DNA from: Gentiana macrophylla | Taxonomy: Eukaryota > Streptophyta > Magnoliopsida > Gentianales > Gentianaceae | DNA: 64,000 nt | Reading direction: 5' to 3' | Assembly: GCA_026214975.1 (NCBI GenBank) | Contig: CM047808.1 | Span: 10,380,267-10,444,266, forward strand | In this document: positions 22,575-34,393 of the stretch, piece after piece | Layout of the letters: each line of letters starts with the position of its first letter | Position numbering within the stretch: position 1 is the stretch's first letter | Notes under the pieces: model-generated | Told to the model about the DNA's origin: nothing | Seen by the model: only the letters and a program-made list of their open reading frames with translations | The model's database searches: none | Made by a program: the position numbers and the translations under genes

Positions 22575-23573
22575 TTAAGCATTAACAGAGTCACATCTCT
22601 TTCTCACTTCACCTTGTTTACCAGTCTTAACCCCCAAAACACTAACTTTCTCCATTGCCTTAGCAAAATCTTCAAAAAACAATGTGTTATTTGCTGCATA
22701 TTTCTCCACAATTGGCTTAGTTCTAGGGTCACCGTTAAGAACTTGATCCAAGCAAGAATCGCAAGCCCTCTTTTAATGTTTCCGAAGATCTTGTTATCGA
22801 AAACCCGGGAGTCATCATATCAAGAAATGCAGACATTGTTGGATCTTTTGTGTAGTTTCCACAAAGCTTCTTTAGGGCTTCAGCTAGTTTAGGGTTCATG
22901 GTCGCGTCGGTTTTCGGGCGAAAAGTCGTTGGCTGAATTCAATGCAATGAGAGAAACCAATGGTGTGACCTCCACCGATTAGGGCAACCATTTCTTGAAC
23001 ATTGAAGCCTTTGGATGTAAACCTAGTCAACATCTGGTTCACAGACATGTTTGACCTACCTAGGTTAGGCTCAACATGGGAAGCATTCGACACGAACCCG
23101 TCTTTCCGACCGAGGACAACTTTGTAATGGGGTCCACCGGTCATCGTTATGAGGTTTCTGGCGGAGACTGCAAGGATGTCTGAACAAGAAACCACACCAG
23201 GGCATTCCAGCTCGAGGGCGGTCTTGGCACGGATAATCAAATCGAAAGCATCACCAGGAAGTGAATGGTTGATGTCGTTCTCCATTTCGGGGTGGTTGAA
23301 AGCCGTGGGCCTAATCAAAACAGATGCATCACATCCATCCACCATGCAGTCGTGAAAGAACACACGAAGAATCCCCGCGGCTGTGGTGGGATTCTCTGAC
23401 TGTTTCTTTTGTGCTTGCTCCCGCAAGATGTCATTGAATCTCGGGCATGTTTTCGCGTAGTAATCGAGAGAAAGGCCATGTTGATTTTGTTTTTGATGAT
23501 GTGGATGTGAAAATGAAGATGGGATGCAAGAAAGAGATGAAACAATTAGCATGAAAACAATAGGTAAAGCCAT
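22575..23573 (-). pseudogene. Class III plant peroxidase, frame-broken near the C-terminus
   Basis: Secreted haem peroxidases of this family oxidise phenolics in the cell wall. The single-exon reading frame from the ATG at 23573 has a signal peptide (about 1-22), the distal haem site ILRVFFHDC with Arg70 and His74, the calcium-site stretch VDGCDASVL and the VSCSDILAVSAR region. The proximal His203 lies in GGGHTIGFSHC, where relatives usually have SGAHTIG, so this copy is one residue longer and lacks the Ser-Gly-Ala form. The frame breaks near 22910 after residue 221. The rest of the family sequence (ATMNP, CDSVNA-like end, stop at 22575) continues in other frames, with further breaks near 22806 and 22757. 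Total length of about 330 codons matches the family. Intronless subfamily members exist. It is either a young pseudogene or a good gene with indel errors in the assembly. Confidence 0.8.
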
Positions 23574-24020
23574 GATTGTTTATTTGTGCGAGCTCTATAC
23601 AGATCAATTAAGATCTGTAATATTTTTTTTTCCTCGCACAAGGCAACAAAATTTTGAAAACCTGAAGATTTCTTGGTTAATGAAAAGGAAGAATATGCAT
23701 GCAGGAGTCAAAAGAATTGAAAGGAAAAGGAAAGGTGTGGTGAGGAGTTGAATTAGGGGAAAATGAGTGGTCAAGGTTTCTTTGAGACTTTTTAGCTATT
23801 TACAGGGAATTTTGAGACAATGAGACATAACTTCTTCAGGTATTCCATCAATTAATTTCTACCAAAATTCAACACAATACATATATAACATAATATATAT
23901 ACCAAAAACCAAACTCCAAAAACTATATATACATAGTTATCCATAATTACTAGCTAGTCATCAGGAAAAAAAGATGTTGAGGCTACCTTGTAACCAAAGG
24001 AAGTATGGTGGTAGAAGTTA

Positions 24021-24172
24021 GAGTAATTCTAACGTACGGAGTCTTTATTAGACCCAACCGTCAGATCTTTGTCGCATGCATAAACAGACAACAGTTGTTG
24101 TCTTTTATACAAGCATATGACACAAATCACTACGGTTGAGTCTAATAGAAACTCCTGATCAATTTTCCTAGA
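24021..24172. mobile_element. Foldback MITE, about 150 bp
   Basis: The arms are imperfect inverted copies. The left carries GGAGTCTTTATTAGACCCAA and CAACAGTTGTTGTC; the right, read in reverse complement, carries GGAGTTTCTATTAGACTCAA and CAACAACTGTTGTC. The arms meet almost without a spacer. No target duplication could be fixed. Non-coding, about 450 bp upstream of the peroxidase start. Confidence 0.55.
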
Positions 24173-26375
24173 AGTTGTAGAGTAATATTTATGTTGAAGA
24201 TTGAAACTTATGTTGTATTAATGACACTGTAATGGTATAAACACAAAGGTGCTTTAATCATAAACTAATGTATTGAGATTCTAGTAAACCAAGTCTTTTC
24301 ATGTTAAGCTAGCTTCTACACCTTTTAGCGCACCTCATAAAGTTTTGTGAATCGTGAAAAATGTAACATTCTCGGATTATGACCAAAGGATCAGGAAAGG
24401 TAACTTCCTGATGTGAGAACCACCTACGTTACATATTCTTTTTAATTGTGGCCCTTTACATGAAATACTTGTGTGGAAATGAGATTTTGAGGTAAAGTGG
24501 CGTATAAAGCGATCGATCACAAAACAGTTTAAATCTGAGAATTGAAGCTGTGTGGTTTATATTGCTTCATACGTTGTCTCCGATTATGTGGAAACACCAC
24601 AAGTATTTCCCTATACATCTCTGATATGACATATCAAATTGAAAAGGAATACAATTTGAGGGAAAAGATTATTTTGAGGCTATATTGATTATGTGATGAG
24701 TACAAACTAAACTTAGGAAAAGTAAGTTAAATTGCAATATGATTAACACAAATTTTAAAAGTATCACACTCGGTATGATTACACCATTTTAAAAGGTACC
24801 GTCCCAATTAAATTGATCGTTTTTCTTAACACCACTTTTAAAGCTAAAAATCGACTTTTCATATTCTCACAATCGATTAGATGAAATTTGATTTTAGAAT
24901 TATAATTTACTTTCATTCGATCACCACAAATTTTAGAATAAGTGGGCAGTAAATATAATTTGGTGTTTCATAAGGACCATAACTAGTTAAATCTACTTTA
25001 AAATGATGAACCTTCTGATTGTAAAAATAAATGATGAACCTTCTAATTGTAAAAATACATATCTCTCCGTATTTAAAATTTTCGCCCTTTCAAAATATTT
25101 GATTGGTGACCAAGTATGATAAGATGTTCCAAAACCACCATAAAACTAATGGTCGGCCAATTGTTTTCAATGGTGCTAGAGGTAAATTAAGGTAATGTCT
25201 TTTCACACTATTTTTTTTTTTTATCACATTACATTTATTTTAAATTTTACCCTTTGTTCCTTCCCACGTCAAGATTCTTACTTGATTTTAGGCCGAATGA
25301 TGAAAGTCGAGCAAAGTTTAGTCAGAGAGTATCAAATGTACTTTTACGGCATATCTGAAAGGATTTTAAGTCTAAAAAACACCGAAATTTGAATCAAATT
25401 TGATCTAGATAACTATTATTTTCTGATTATAATTCGATCAGAACATTGTGTTGTGTGTGCCTTTAAATAACCATATAAATTTTTATGTACTTGTTTCTCA
25501 AAAAAAATAAAATATGTATTTATGTTTTTTAATTAAAAAGGACGATTAAATAATCTAGAGTTGCAAAGACTATACCTGTTTTTAATGATGGTGTGTTGAG
25601 ATTTTGTCGTTGTGAAAACACTTTATGAAACATATGTCGCATTTAACACATCGATATGGTGCATACCGTCTTTTGCATTTCATGTTCAACTCGAAGTAAG
25701 ATAATCAACAGCTCGTGCCCTCGATATGATGCAGGTTTACCTCGGTTTGGGACTCACAGCTCGGTACAAATCTTCCACGCACCCAGGTAGCAGCTGTGCA
25801 ATTAACATGACTCCATCCCACGATTTCAAAACGTTTCATTGATTCAGGCCTAGAAAACCATGATTACATCATAACTACACTCAGAACGGTCGGTCATCGA
25901 CCACAACTTCAATGTTGAGAGAATCAATTCCCTCATGAGAGAGACCTATAAATAGATCATCATATATTTTAGATCTCATTCACATAATTCACACAATTCA
26001 CCATAATACTTTAAGAAAGAATGATGATGCACTCCAACGAAATTACACAACTATTCTGACAATATCGATCTATACTATTTTTTTGCGACAACTATATAGT
26101 TGATCCAGCCCCAACGTTACGGCGATGATTGGTCACAGATTTTGTTGTGTGTGATAATCCACGAAATCATTTCGTATAATAATCATATTTTAAGGATAAA
26201 ATTTCTGCTAAACTAAAGGCTCGTGTCCTTTTTTAACCTCTCCCAGTCACCGAGTCTCACAGTCAATCCAAAATAGACTTCTTGACGCCCATAGAAAGAA
26301 AATTTTACTTCAAACTTCAAAGCTTTGATTTGCAGAGAGAGATTCTCAGCTCTTTTCTGGATCGGATTCTAAGCA
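24173..26375. other. Intergenic, no gene recognised
   Basis: AT-rich, with only short meaningless frames. A short direct duplication (GATGAACCTTCT followed by AATTGTAAAAATA-type sequence) occurs at about 25003-25062. The last few hundred bases should hold the promoter and 5' leader of the ALDH10 gene that begins at 26376. Confidence 0.4.
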
Positions 26376-27851
26376 ATGGCTTTAGCGGTACCCAATCGTC
26401 AGTTGTTCATTAATGGTGAATGGAAAGAACCTTTGAAGAAAAATCGCATTCCTGTTGTCAATCCATCTACTGAGGAAATCATTGGTTTTGTTCTTACCCT
26501 TTTTTTTCCTTTCTTTTTATTTCGTTGAGTTTTGAATCGTTTGTGCTAGATGTATGTATATACTGCCGGATCATGCTGGTTTTGTTTTTTTGTAACGTAT
26601 TTGTTAATTGTTTTGAGTGAAGAGCTAGCAGAGCAAAGTAGTTCAAATTTTTTGGCATCATTTGTAGGTTTGATTTTAGAAATTATCCGATTAATCTGGA
26701 AAATCTGATATTCCGAGGTTGATTGTAGCTGTGTGTGAGATTTGAGTTATTGTGAATAATACATAGTGACTTCTAGTGAGTGTGCAATTCATGATTTGGT
26801 AAATAGATTATCAGATGAAGCTTTTTCCCCCTTTTCTGTTCGAAAGTTTTGTTTTACTTCTTGGAAAATATTCTCTGTTTTAGGACGTATTTAGTGGCAT
26901 CACAGTGTTTTTACTGTACCACAACACCATAAGGAAAGTCCATTCTAGATCTAATAATCGACTTTCACCCAGATCGATCAATGCGTATTTAGTGGGACCA
27001 CTTTAGTGGCACTACATCGATATTTTCACTTGGTGGATTCGACTGGCGGAAAGTCGATTCTCAACTATAGAATCGTTAGTATGAAAAGTCGATTACCAAT
27101 ATATGGTATGAGAATGGTAAATCTGATGTGGTGCTACTAAAGAGGCCGTTTGCTTTATTGTCCTTTGTTTAGTTGAAAAGGTCTTCAATCTTAGTGTCCA
27201 TTGATGTTTGTTTCAGTTTATTGTTGATATCTTGACAGGGACTATCCCAGCAGCTACACCCGAAGATGTCGAAATCGCGGTGGCAGCTGCAAGGAGAGCC
27301 ATGACAAGGAATGCAGGCAGCTGGGCCACTGCACCTGGAGCGCTCGGCGCTAAATATTTGCGTGCCATTGCTGCAAAGGTTGGTGTTTTGTGTGTTTCTC
27401 TAACAATGATTATACTTAAAACATAGGAGCCACTTTTCCAACCGATTTGATACAACAATTGATTATTACGAGAAGCTGACTGAAGGCTTTGATTGACATA
27501 TCTGATGCCAAATCCATCTGTTTTTCAGTAGGTAACAGAGAGGAAATCTGAACTAGCAAGACTTGAATCACTTGATTCTGGGAAACCGTTGGAGGAAGCA
27601 GCCTGGGACATTGTAGGTTTGAATTGAATTTTCTTTTTCCTGATTTCAGGATCATCATTTTTGTACTGTGAATAATGAGATGATTTCATGCTTTGGCCTA
27701 TAGGATGATGTTGCTGGATGTTTTGAGTACAATGCAGAGCTTGCTGAAGCTTTGGACAAAATCAAAAGACTCCCATTTCAATTCCAATGGATACAATGAA
27801 ATGTCATGTCCTAAGGGAACCCATCGGTGTTGTTGGGCTGATTACTCCATG
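26376..27851 (+). CDS. ALDH10-family betaine/amino-aldehyde dehydrogenase, 5' exons only, one frame break
   Basis: Four exons, 26376-26484, 27239-27378, 27532-27612 and 27704-27851, with GT-AG junctions, encode the first 150-160 residues of an ALDH10 enzyme (NAD-dependent oxidation of betaine aldehyde and amino-aldehydes, usually peroxisomal or plastid). Recognisable stretches are [70 protein letters not shown] and [13 protein letters not shown] at the exon 4 end. In exon 4, near 27760, the frame shifts by one base in an A-run (GACAAAATC), which creates an early stop; downstream residues read correctly in the neighbouring frame. The catalytic Glu and Cys exons are absent: only intron sequence follows until the N gap at 28415. 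The gene is therefore incomplete here because of the scaffold break, and its frame break may be an assembly error. Confidence 0.8.
26883..27146. mobile_element. MITE in intron 1 of the ALDH10 gene
   Basis: The left end GGACGTATTTAGTGGCATCA and the right end, which in reverse complement reads GGCCTCTTTAGTAGCACCA, are imperfect inverted termini of about 25 bp. The inside is non-coding and rich in AAGTCGATT-type words in both directions. The form resembles hAT-derived MITEs, but no clean 8-bp duplication was seen. Confidence 0.5.
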
Positions 27852-28414
27852 GTAATAACAATTGCACCGTGTAGTTCTTGATAAAATTGTCGTCTTTTCC
27901 TTGTATTGACATGTCACATTCTGCAAGAAAATAGTTGTGTCTCAAAAAATTATCATTTTAGTACTCTAAAGATTTAAGGAAACATCATTTATTAGCTTGT
28001 CTAGTCATTAAAAACATGACTACTTTACAATTATGTCCTTATATTGTCGTTAAACTTCTTAATAAATGTAGTTATGTGTGCATTTTAGGAATTTAAGAAG
28101 AACCTTTAAATCTAAATATTAGTTATGGGAATTATTTTGGGACATCCATAAACGGAATAAGTCTCAAACAATTTGGGATGGTGGGAGTACTATTTTTGTC
28201 TATTCAAAGTAGAAAGAAAAAAAAAGAGAAAAAGGACTAATGTTGTTAGCTTTGTACGATAAAGCCTCACTTTTGGTCGATTTTTGGTGCTTTTTATCGT
28301 TCTTTTCTTGCCTTGCATTCATAACGCTTTGAAGATATTTCTTTAGCAAAAGATTGAAAACGCGAGTCTTTGTTGAATCCATTTACTATATGCTATGCAT
28401 ACCAGTCTCGCTTT
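27852..28414. other. Intron 4 of the ALDH10 gene, running into the scaffold gap
   Basis: Starts with the donor GTAATA. No further ALDH exon can be found before the N run. Small frames only. Confidence 0.55.
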
Positions 28415-28514
28415 NNNNNNNNNNNNNNNNNNNNNNNNNNNNNNNNNNNNNNNNNNNNNNNNNNNNNNNNNNNNNNNNNNNNNNNNNNNNNNNNNNNNNN
28501 NNNNNNNNNNNNNN
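28415..28514. other. Assembly gap of exactly 100 N
   Basis: A round 100-N placeholder conventionally marks a scaffold join of unknown length. The ALDH10 gene is cut by it and does not resume on the other side, so distance and even adjacency across the gap are uncertain. Confidence 0.97.
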
Positions 28515-28747
28515 TTTACATTATTCTAATTAGCCTATGGACATTTTAGTCCAAAACTACCAAAGTTGGATCATTTTTTGAGTTTCGAACTTAATTTGTG
28601 TGCATAAAGCTATGATGTCTTATAATATGGGACGAAGGTAGTATAAACTAGTCAAGGTCCAACTATGGAGCAGTCGGATGTTAAGCTCCGACTATAGAGC
28701 TGTCGGACGTCAAAGTCTGACTATGGAGCTGTTGGGTTGTGTTTGTA

Positions 28748-29021
28748 CAACCTCCGTCTCAAAATGTAAGTTCATTTAGCTTTTTTGTTTTGTCTCATAA
28801 TGTAAGTCCATTTAAATAACCAAGGAAACATTTATTACATTTTTCTTCTTTTACCCCTCATTTATTATCTATCCACACACTTTTCACTAATCTGCATTAA
28901 TAATACCAAAGGACATTTTAGACTTTTTCTTCAAAATTATGACACATAATCAATTTAACCAACTTTCTTAATATGTATGAAAAACACCAAATGGACTTAC
29001 ATTTCGAATGGACGGATGTAG
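28748..29021. mobile_element. Stowaway-like MITE, 274 bp
   Basis: Ends CAACCTCCGTCTCAAAATG and, on the other strand, CTACATCCGTCCATTCGAAA are imperfect inverted termini containing the CTCCGTC-type Stowaway motif. TA dinucleotides flank both ends (28746-28747 and 29022-29023), the expected Tc1/mariner target duplication. A short piece with the same terminal motif (GGGACGAAGGTAGTA) lies at about 28629-28643, just after the gap. Confidence 0.65.
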
Positions 29022-29307
29022 TAGTTATTTTGACAAGACTGTAATTTTATTTCAAGTGTGGTGCCTTAGATATATAAATGACAACTTTGTAATTAAACTG
29101 TATGCCGATGAGTAATTGTGAATACCAGTATAGTGTCTTAAGTAAAATAACATGTGAAAATGTGATGCCCCATCAATTTGGGTATTCAAGTAAGTATGGT
29201 GCAGTGCCCTTAAAAGCTCTGAGCAGTTAATAGTAACAGTGTCAGTTATACAAGAGGAGTAAAAATTTCACCAATAGCTCCCAATCTGAAATTAATACTA
29301 AATAATG

Positions 29308-30949
29308 TTATTTGGAAAATACCACCTTATCAGAACTTATTAAGTCATAGTACAATGTTGCAAAATCATGGTGTGATATATCTAGAATTTCATGTTGAGG
29401 ATTTTTCCAAGGGGCTGGTGGTGAACCTTTGGAACACTTTTTGTATCTTAAACTGCCATCTTCTTCTACAAAATTCATCGATTCTACGTGCAATGTAGTA
29501 GTCAGTGTTGTTGCCTTTTTTCTTTGCTGCTCGTTGCTCCTTCCATCTCTTTACCCGTTCCTCTAACGTTTCCTTGACCTTCTCAGCCGCTTCTGCTCTG
29601 CTTATCGCGTGTTCTGCTCGTGACCTTAACTCTGTTATTTTTGCATTGGCGGTTTGTAGCTCTTTCTTCAGTTTTTCTGACTCGGTTTTGTAGTTTTCTT
29701 GGTCCATCATCTTCTGGACATGGTTTGCTAATTCCGCATTCTTGATCAGAAGAACTTCATACTCCCCTCTTGATATCATTACATTACTATCTTCTGATGT
29801 TTTCTTCATGGATTCTTTTAATTGTTTGTTTTCGGTTTTGGCTTCCAATAATTCTGCTGCTAAATGGTGAAGGGCTTACATTGATTGCAGACTTCAACTT
29901 TGCCCGTTCTTCAGAAGCTGATGCTGCTGCCAGTCTCGACTTGCCTTTATGAAGTTCGGATTTGAGCAAAGCTATCTCGATTTCTACTTCATTTTCTTTG
30001 TTTCTATCCTCAGTTATGCGTTTCGTGTCTCCTCTAATTCTTCGCTTGCTTTAATAATTTTCATCTTTAGTCCTCGGATTCCGTCTCCAATTGATTGATG
30101 TAAAATTCCTGCTCAAATTTTCACTTCCTTTAGTTCCAATTCAGCTTTCAGTACATTTACTTCAGTAATAGCATCAAAAGCAACTTTCTCGAGACAACTA
30201 TGAAGCTCGTTTGCTCTATGAAGTCATGACTGAAGTGAATCAATGAGTAGAGACTTATCCAAAAGCTCTGCCTCCAATTCATGTTCGGTATTTACTACTC
30301 GTTTTGTCATACATTCTACCTCTTCCTTAAGCTCCTCGGTTCTTGGCTTCTCTAGGCTCAAGTTTGATTCTGCTACTTGTGCTCGCTTTTATGCACTTTA
30401 ATCGCTCATCATTTACTAATTCAAAATCTCTTTCCGGTATAAAGACATGTTCTTTTGAAGAAGCACTTTTCTCATCTAAAACCTGTGAAAGCTCTTCTTG
30501 AATGTTTAAGTCCTCTGTTCTTGATTCCAATCCATATATTGTGATTTCTCTCTCGAATTCAGAACTCTGTGGTAAATAGGTAAGCTCTTTATCTGTTTCT
30601 TCATAGTGGTCAAACTGAATAAGGGCTTGTTCGTATTCATCGACTTCATTTCCTTCCAGCTCAACACTCACATTTGCTAAGTCTTTCTCCAGGTCATCAA
30701 CAAATGTTTCTTTCCTGAATCCTGTGAGCAAAAACATAAGGCAGACATAAAAAAAGAAAAGATTAAGAGTTTGTTTACTTGAGGTCTATAATTGGTTTTC
30801 TTTTATCATCGATTACAAGAATCGCTTTCGAGGTGTGTACAGGGATAACTTACATCGACGTGGGGAGACTTGGGGAACAAGGAAACTGCAGTTTGGGCTG
30901 AATCAAATGGTCCTCTGCCAACCTCCTCATATATAAATGCTTCCAGGTA
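29308..30949 (-). pseudogene. WEB/PMI-family coiled-coil protein, decayed
   Basis: WEB-family proteins are long coiled-coil proteins; the founding members act in light-induced chloroplast movement. An upstream exon (about 30949-30854, donor GTAAGT) encodes GPFDSAQTAVSLFPK, matching the conserved N-terminal block of the family. Further downstream are an acidic frame 30327-30737 and coiled-coil frames. The best preserved (29390-29848) has ISRGEYEVLLIKNAELANHV, ELRSRAEHAISRAEAAEKV and ERVKRWKEQRAAKKK, corresponding to the family's RKWR-containing end. Between about 29850 and 30330 the coiled-coil sequence is split over three frames with several stops (for example near 30225 and 30120). The C-terminal tail continues in another frame at 29308-29493. 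Most likely a pseudogene; some breaks could be sequencing indels, but there are too many for that alone. Confidence 0.62.
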
Positions 30950-30959
30950 TCTGGTTTCA

Positions 30960-32560
30960 AAACACAAATGATATAAAACAAATACTCAAATAGCAATCAC
31001 TTTTGCTTGATATTAATTTCACACCTGCCGGCCGTCAGATCAGATCAACTGAACAGAGCATCACCTGATCATCCTTAGATTAAACCGTAACACCGCCTGT
31101 TGTGTGGTGGTTGCACGACACGAGTGGTGGCGGGACAGTGAAAATTTTGCAAGAACTTTCATGAATGAATAATGATATGCCTACTTGATCATCAACTCAA
31201 CAACATAAAATACTACTATATTAATGTCAAGCAAACCTTTTGAATGAAGTCTGAATGAAAAAAATAGTATAGGACAAGGACGGTTGTGCTGTTGGATTCT
31301 TTTCATATTCATTGAAGAAATCGAGGTGTGCACTATTTGTTGGACTTGAGGAATTTGTCCTAGTAATTAAAAAAATTGACTTGGTCCTTTGATATAAACG
31401 TAATTCCAAATACATGAGAAATAAGCAAAAATAGAAAAGGAAAAAACATTTATTTACAACTGCACAAAATATCTACTAACTAGCTATAACTATGATGCAA
31501 TCCAATCAACATTTCAACCAAAATTCATACACTGAATAAGAATCAACTTAAATAAATCCATGTCCAAACGAACCCTTAACTATTGGTATAGCCAAAATAA
31601 GCCAAGCAACGAGTATTATTGCACAAAAAGCTACGACCAAATTATTTTGTAACGACGGTTGTGCAAAACAAAAACAAAGATGACTTTTATAGAAAGTCGG
31701 ATACCAGGGACTTAGAATTTTACTGTAGATGGAAGTTGAATTTGCATTCAATTCCTGAAGAGAAGCTAGGATTATAATAACCATTTTAAATTCACAAAGA
31801 CGTTATTTGACTCCTGACATATCTGAAGGAGTGCGGTTCGTTCGATAAATTCCTACCTCTCCGATCTATCTCTCGAGATGTTTGGATCTTTCAAAACTCC
31901 ATGGACATGCAGAAGAGAAATGCTATCCCTAATCGGACCAAGACAGAACTTTGAGTAAGAAGGCAATTCTGACAAGTTTACCAGAGACAGTATTTTTCAA
32001 ACATCAAGATATTACATTACAACATAAAGCTCAACACATGGTATTCGTATAAAAAGGGAGTTTTTGGACTAAATTACCTCCTTCTCCTTGGACTAATTAC
32101 TACTGTTGTGAATCAAAAGGTCAATCATCTGAATCAGCATCTATAATTGCAAGATGCAGCCTGTGTAGTAAATGTCCTTCTCTAATTAGCAATTTAATGG
32201 TGGTCTTTAATGGTTTCAGTGTTTGGATTCTAAATGCAAACACTTAGAATTTTATGCAATCCCTAATGTAGTAAATGTCCTTCTCTAATTAACAAAGTTA
32301 AATAACCCTTATAAGTACCACATTGCATACCTGCTTATTATAATTCATTCACTCTATATATATGAGCATGTTGAATCCTGTCTTATTATCCATAAAATCG
32401 ATAGATTTGAACCTTGTCCCTACATGACCAGATCGATCCGAACCGATCAGGCCCTCACCGTAAATTATCATTGTTCAAATCTTTGACAACACTAGAAAAA
32501 TATTGTTCTAAACACTCTGACAACATGAAAAGAAATTAAAAACAACAGGACAACTGTTAA
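30960..32560. other. Intergenic; left edge of the F-box duplication block
   Basis: No gene supported. About 32076-32212 resembles 49035-49175 (shared GGTCAAT..TCTGAATCAGCA and GATGCAGCCTGTGT), so the duplicated block containing the F-box genes begins here rather than at 32.6 kb. The rest is unremarkable AT-rich DNA. Confidence 0.45.
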
Positions 32561-34393
32561 ATTCCATGCTTTCAGAGAATTTCAGACAACAAAAACATAA
32601 TAAAGTCAACAAAAGCGATCCGGCGGAGAAGTGTATCAAAGAAATACAGAGTGGTCTATGGTTGGTGGGGACAAGCGGTAAGTGAATTGGGAAAGAATCA
32701 CCAATGCTTGCTTCCTACCTTAACCAAAAATGACTTGAAAAACATTTCAGAGATTTCACAGGGGATGAACCTACCTACCCCCAAAAAATAAATCCTCAAA
32801 CAGCGTCATTTCAGAGTTGTTCCACACCAACTCAGCAGAACAATGTATCTAACACACCCTAAAAACGGAGTCGCTTCATGTGGCTAGTAAAAGCCAAAAA
32901 ATGGTTTCAGTGTTTGGGAAGATGGCCTTGTCACTCTATGCACTAATGTAATGCATAGTACCTCTTAACTTGATGTTTTCAAAGTTCTTTATTAGGGTTC
33001 TATGTTTGAAATTGGCCTTGTACATCAGTAAGAAGGAAATGTAATGCATAGTATCTCTGAAACTTTTGTTATCAAGCAAATCTTTAAATTCTGCATCATC
33101 CATTCTGTCTCTAATAAAATATGGCTGAAAGTTCTAAACTTCAACTCTCTGTACACATATTTCACTCCTAATCTAGAATTTAAACAAAACATAAACAAGA
33201 ACGATTTCTTGCACATCCAATCCTATGCTACAATCTTCCATTCAAAAAACCTAATGTTCAAAATCCAAACAAGCAATAAAATGAAAACGAACCGCAACCC
33301 AACACCAAAACACAGCCCAGAAAAGGCAATATAGAACCTAAGCAAACATCCAATCTGATAAGCAAGGGGACAAAAAGGCAAATCTGAACAAACAAAGCCG
33401 AAAATCATTCACCCTTCAAAGCCTTAAAGGTGACAAGGATGGATACATAACCATTACTTATACCAAACATCAGCCTATAGTACCTCCTTTTTTATACCCA
33501 CAGGAACCAAATTTAAAATTCAAAAAAAAAAAAAAAAAAAAGGAAACAAGAGAAAGCCTTACGGGCAAAGTTACATGGCAGGAACAAGAAGCCAATCATT
33601 CAAAAGTTATATGCATAAGGCACACAATGCACGCTGCAATGATGACAACCTTGGATATGTAAAACAATGTCTATATAAAGGAGCATCCACCTACCTCCAC
33701 AGCAAAAACAACACAGGTCACTCAGGCAGTGGCCAATCCATTCAACATGAAAACACTTCTAAGAATTCCCAATGGCTGTTCCATTCAACGCCAATGAAGC
33801 CAGCCACAGTATGAAAAAAAAGCTTACGACCACATTGTGAAAGAATTCTGCAAAAATAATTCACCTGGGAAGAACCAGAATAAATGTACCAGCCCCTGTT
33901 GGAACAATTATGCTGAACAATGAATGCAGACACATACAGCACACAACGTCGTTTCAGGCAAAAGGGAGAAAATTATACTCCTAACTTTACAATACGAAGC
34001 CAAGAGATGGATCAAGTAGAACAAAAAAATATTGAAGAAAATGTCTGGTAACTAGAAGAACTAAGACCTTCAAACCCAAATTTTCTACCACAAACAGAAA
34101 TTTCCACAATGGATATAACTACAATTAGAACACCTTATGATGATTCATGAAGGAAAGAAATAAAAAATACAAAGAAAGATTGGAATTAAGAACATGTAAT
34201 GTATTAATTCGCACAAACATACTCTAAATTAATTAATTAAAACAAAAAAAGTCTTACATATCTCCAACAAACCAAAATCATCCAACATGAATATAAATTG
34301 AAACATAGCTTCATTAAAAGAATATATTTAGAATCGTAGTTTCCCAGCTCGCCCATAAAGCCATCTCTTATCTGCATGAGAGCAACCATACTG
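32560..34393. repeat. F-box duplication block, copy A, 3' flank
   Basis: This non-coding segment lies downstream of F-box gene 1. It is shared with 44040-45632 (B), 57770-59645 (C) and 62400-63280 (D). Common words include TTTCAGAGTTGTTC, ATAAGGCACACAATGCACGC, TGGCTGTTCCATTCAACGCC-like sequence and ATTAGAACACCTTATGATGA. The similarity runs almost to the F-box stop codon. Some short frames within it recur in several copies but have no recognisable protein character. Confidence 0.75.

Noticed and set aside
28415..28514. Possible masked repeat rather than a gap
   Set aside because: Exactly 100 N in an otherwise unmasked window is the standard scaffold placeholder.
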